Assembly (NCBI GenBank): GCA_003646305.1
Contig: QNFJ01000122.1
Span: 1 to 6,668, forward strand
Source of the DNA: Gammaproteobacteria bacterium
Lineage (GTDB): Bacteria > Pseudomonadota > Gammaproteobacteria > Methylococcales > UBA2780
Reading direction: 5' to 3'
DNA: 6,668 bases
A model generated the notes under the pieces. The model saw only the letters and a program-made list of their open reading frames with translations, did no database searches and was not told the DNA's origin. Positions 5,477 to 6,668 of this stretch are shown here, piece after piece. How positions within the stretch are numbered: position 1 is the stretch's first letter; the number at the start of each line of letters is the position of its first letter. The position numbers were made by a program, and so were the translations under genes.

Positions 5477-6668
5477 TTGGAAACCCGATTTTTAAAAATC
5501 CCTCCGCCTGTTTCTCGGCCAGATATTTGGGCGCAGTATCAGCCGAAAAAAACTAAAGCATGGATTGAAGAACTACCAACCGCAAACCACGCAAAGGTGG
5601 CGCAACTTGTTGATGAGCGGCTGAGCCAGCTTAAAGCTGTGGAGGGTGATGCACTCGAGCGGTTTGAAATTCTGGAGCTTATGCGGCCCACTATCTATGA
5701 GCTTCTGGACCATCTAAGATGCAAGTCTGTGGGAGCCAGATTTCCACTTAACGATGAGAACGCCAAAATTTCAGAGCTCGCACTCTCCATCGCAACAGAA
5801 TTAGCAACAAGTTACTGGTCTATTGCGCAATCTCTTGTGGACACACAGGTGAGCAGACGCCTAGGAAAGAAAAGTGCAATCATCGCGCAACGTACGTTAG
5901 TCAGTCTGGGGCAGATCCTACTTTTTCACTACCTTTATAAACGGGTTGAGCCAAAAGGAATATGGCTGGATATTCACCAAATATTCCTGACGTTTCATAA
6001 AGATACAAAAACAAAGGTCATTGATAAAACTGGGCGAAAACTACCCAAAACCTCATTAGTCGATTGCTATAAGCAACTTCTGATGCTGAGGCTTTCTGAA
6101 CCTTATAGCCTGCTTCACTCAGAAATAACCGAAGTGTTTGTATCACTTGAGAAGTGGGCGGGAACCGTTAATTTAGAGCTGTTTGAGAAGGCTCCTATTC
6201 CAGATTTGCCCTATTGCCTAATTGACTATCAGAAGGATTCGCCCGCCGGCTGGGCCAGGGAGACAGATCAATTATCACCTGGTCTCGGTTATTTAGATAG
6301 AACAGCTTTACTGCGTCTACTTAATGACCACAAAGAGTTTGTTAATACAAATGTTGGGCGATATGACGCTGTGCTGATGAAAGGGGCTCAATTGCCACTC
6401 TCTCTCGGGTTAATTGAATATCTTGAACAACGCTGGAGCGGGCAGGAGCGATCCGTTGCAAAAATTTTTGGAAATAGACAATCTCGTCTGTTCCTGTTGG
6501 GGCTGAAGTCGATTCATCAAAGCCTAAATTCGAGCGGCAGCGGTGATGAAATAGTCCAGAGTGAATGGCTTGCTGAAACAGACAGTGACAGTAAGTTAAC
6601 ATGCAATTTTTTTGAACCAGAAAGAATCTCTTTGGGTCATCTCACTGCCTTTCGCAAAATTGAAGAGA
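5477..6668 (+). CDS. Large conserved-looking protein of unknown function (3' partial)
   Basis: The frame is open for 397 codons from the TTG at 5477 to the right edge with no stop; the last in-frame stop upstream is TAG at 5453-5455. No ATG occurs until 5681 (codon 69), yet sequence before it looks coding (AWIEELPTANHAKVAQL, codons 28-44, then ERFEILELMRPTIYELL, 61-77). I therefore chose TTG 5477, 17 nt after the MOSC stop. Its Shine-Dalgarno is poor, and the start may depend on translational coupling. The product has no signal peptide or membrane segment and is rich in amphipathic helices. Other visible blocks are LALSIATELATSYWSIAQ (101-118), RYDAVLMKGAQLPLSLGLIEYLEQRW (295-320) and LFLLGLKSIHQSL (338-350). 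The pattern (W..ELP..N, ILEL.RP, LA..IATELA.SY, GL..IH) recalls, from memory, proteobacterial proteins with a C-terminal PilZ (c-di-GMP-binding) domain, which would lie beyond this window. Treat that as a hypothesis; function is unknown. Confidence 0.8.
   Translation, partial: METRFLKIPPPVSRPDIWAQYQPKKTKAWIEELPTANHAKVAQLVDERLSQLKAVEGDALERFEILELMRPTIYELLDHLRCKSVGARFPLNDENAKISELALSIATELATSYWSIAQSLVDTQVSRRLGKKSAIIAQRTLVSLGQILLFHYLYKRVEPKGIWLDIHQIFLTFHKDTKTKVIDKTGRKLPKTSLVDCYKQLLMLRLSEPYSLLHSEITEVFVSLEKWAGTVNLELFEKAPIPDLPYCLIDYQKDSPAGWARETDQLSPGLGYLDRTALLRLLNDHKEFVNTNVGRYDAVLMKGAQLPLSLGLIEYLEQRWSGQERSVAKIFGNRQSRLFLLGLKSIHQSLNSSGSGDEIVQSEWLAETDSDSKLTCNFFEPERISLGHLTAFRKIEE

Noticed and set aside
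6342..6602. 86-codon open frame on the minus strand
   Set aside because: It lies wholly inside the long + strand gene, has no plausible domain, and looks like a shadow of that frame.
5681..6668. Start of the last gene at its first in-frame ATG (5681)
   Set aside because: Sequence upstream in the same frame (from about 5477) is open, codes for plausible helical protein and fills the gap after the MOSC gene. Starting at 5681 would leave about 220 bp of coding-like sequence unexplained.

Overview
The window looks like ordinary chromosomal DNA from a gammaproteobacterium, probably a marine or environmental heterotroph. This rests on moderate GC, the style of the proteins (clostridial-type CoA-transferase, crotonase, NfnB/PnbA-like nitroreductase, fluoroacetate-dehalogenase-like hydrolase, CysK, YiiM-like MOSC protein), clear Shine-Dalgarno sites and an intrinsic terminator. 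No genus can be fixed from the sequence alone. I see no RNA gene, CRISPR array, insertion sequence or other mobile element.

Left part (1-2040), + strand. A CoA-transferase of the acetyl-CoA hydrolase/4-hydroxybutyrate CoA-transferase family enters from the left edge without its N-terminus. About 100 bp later comes a 262-residue crotonase-fold protein whose true start is the ATG at 1137. Together they suggest acyl-CoA activation and turnover. A strong, probably bidirectional, intrinsic terminator (1987-2025) closes this unit against the convergent gene on its right.

Middle part (2042-3795), - strand. A 221-residue FMN nitroreductase-family protein and a 293-residue alpha/beta hydrolase lie 206 bp apart and so are probably transcribed separately. 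The hydrolase carries every active-site residue I can recall for fluoroacetate dehalogenases, including both carboxylate-binding arginines and the His-Trp-Tyr halide pocket.

Right part (3884-6668), + strand. An AT-rich 88-bp divergent promoter region separates the hydrolase from a compact apparent operon. It holds cysteine synthase (cysK, start at 3884), a MOSC-domain protein 16 bp downstream, and a third gene after another 17 bp. The third frame is open for 397 codons and runs off the right edge with no stop. It has no ATG near its beginning, and a TTG at 5477 is the best start. Its product is a soluble, mostly helical protein of unknown function, possibly the N-terminal part of a PilZ-containing protein family.

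I found no clear new biological system. The points most worth a second look are the complete defluorinase signature, the uncharacterised 3' partial gene with a non-ATG start behind cysK and the MOSC gene, and the crotonase lacking one of the two classical catalytic glutamates.
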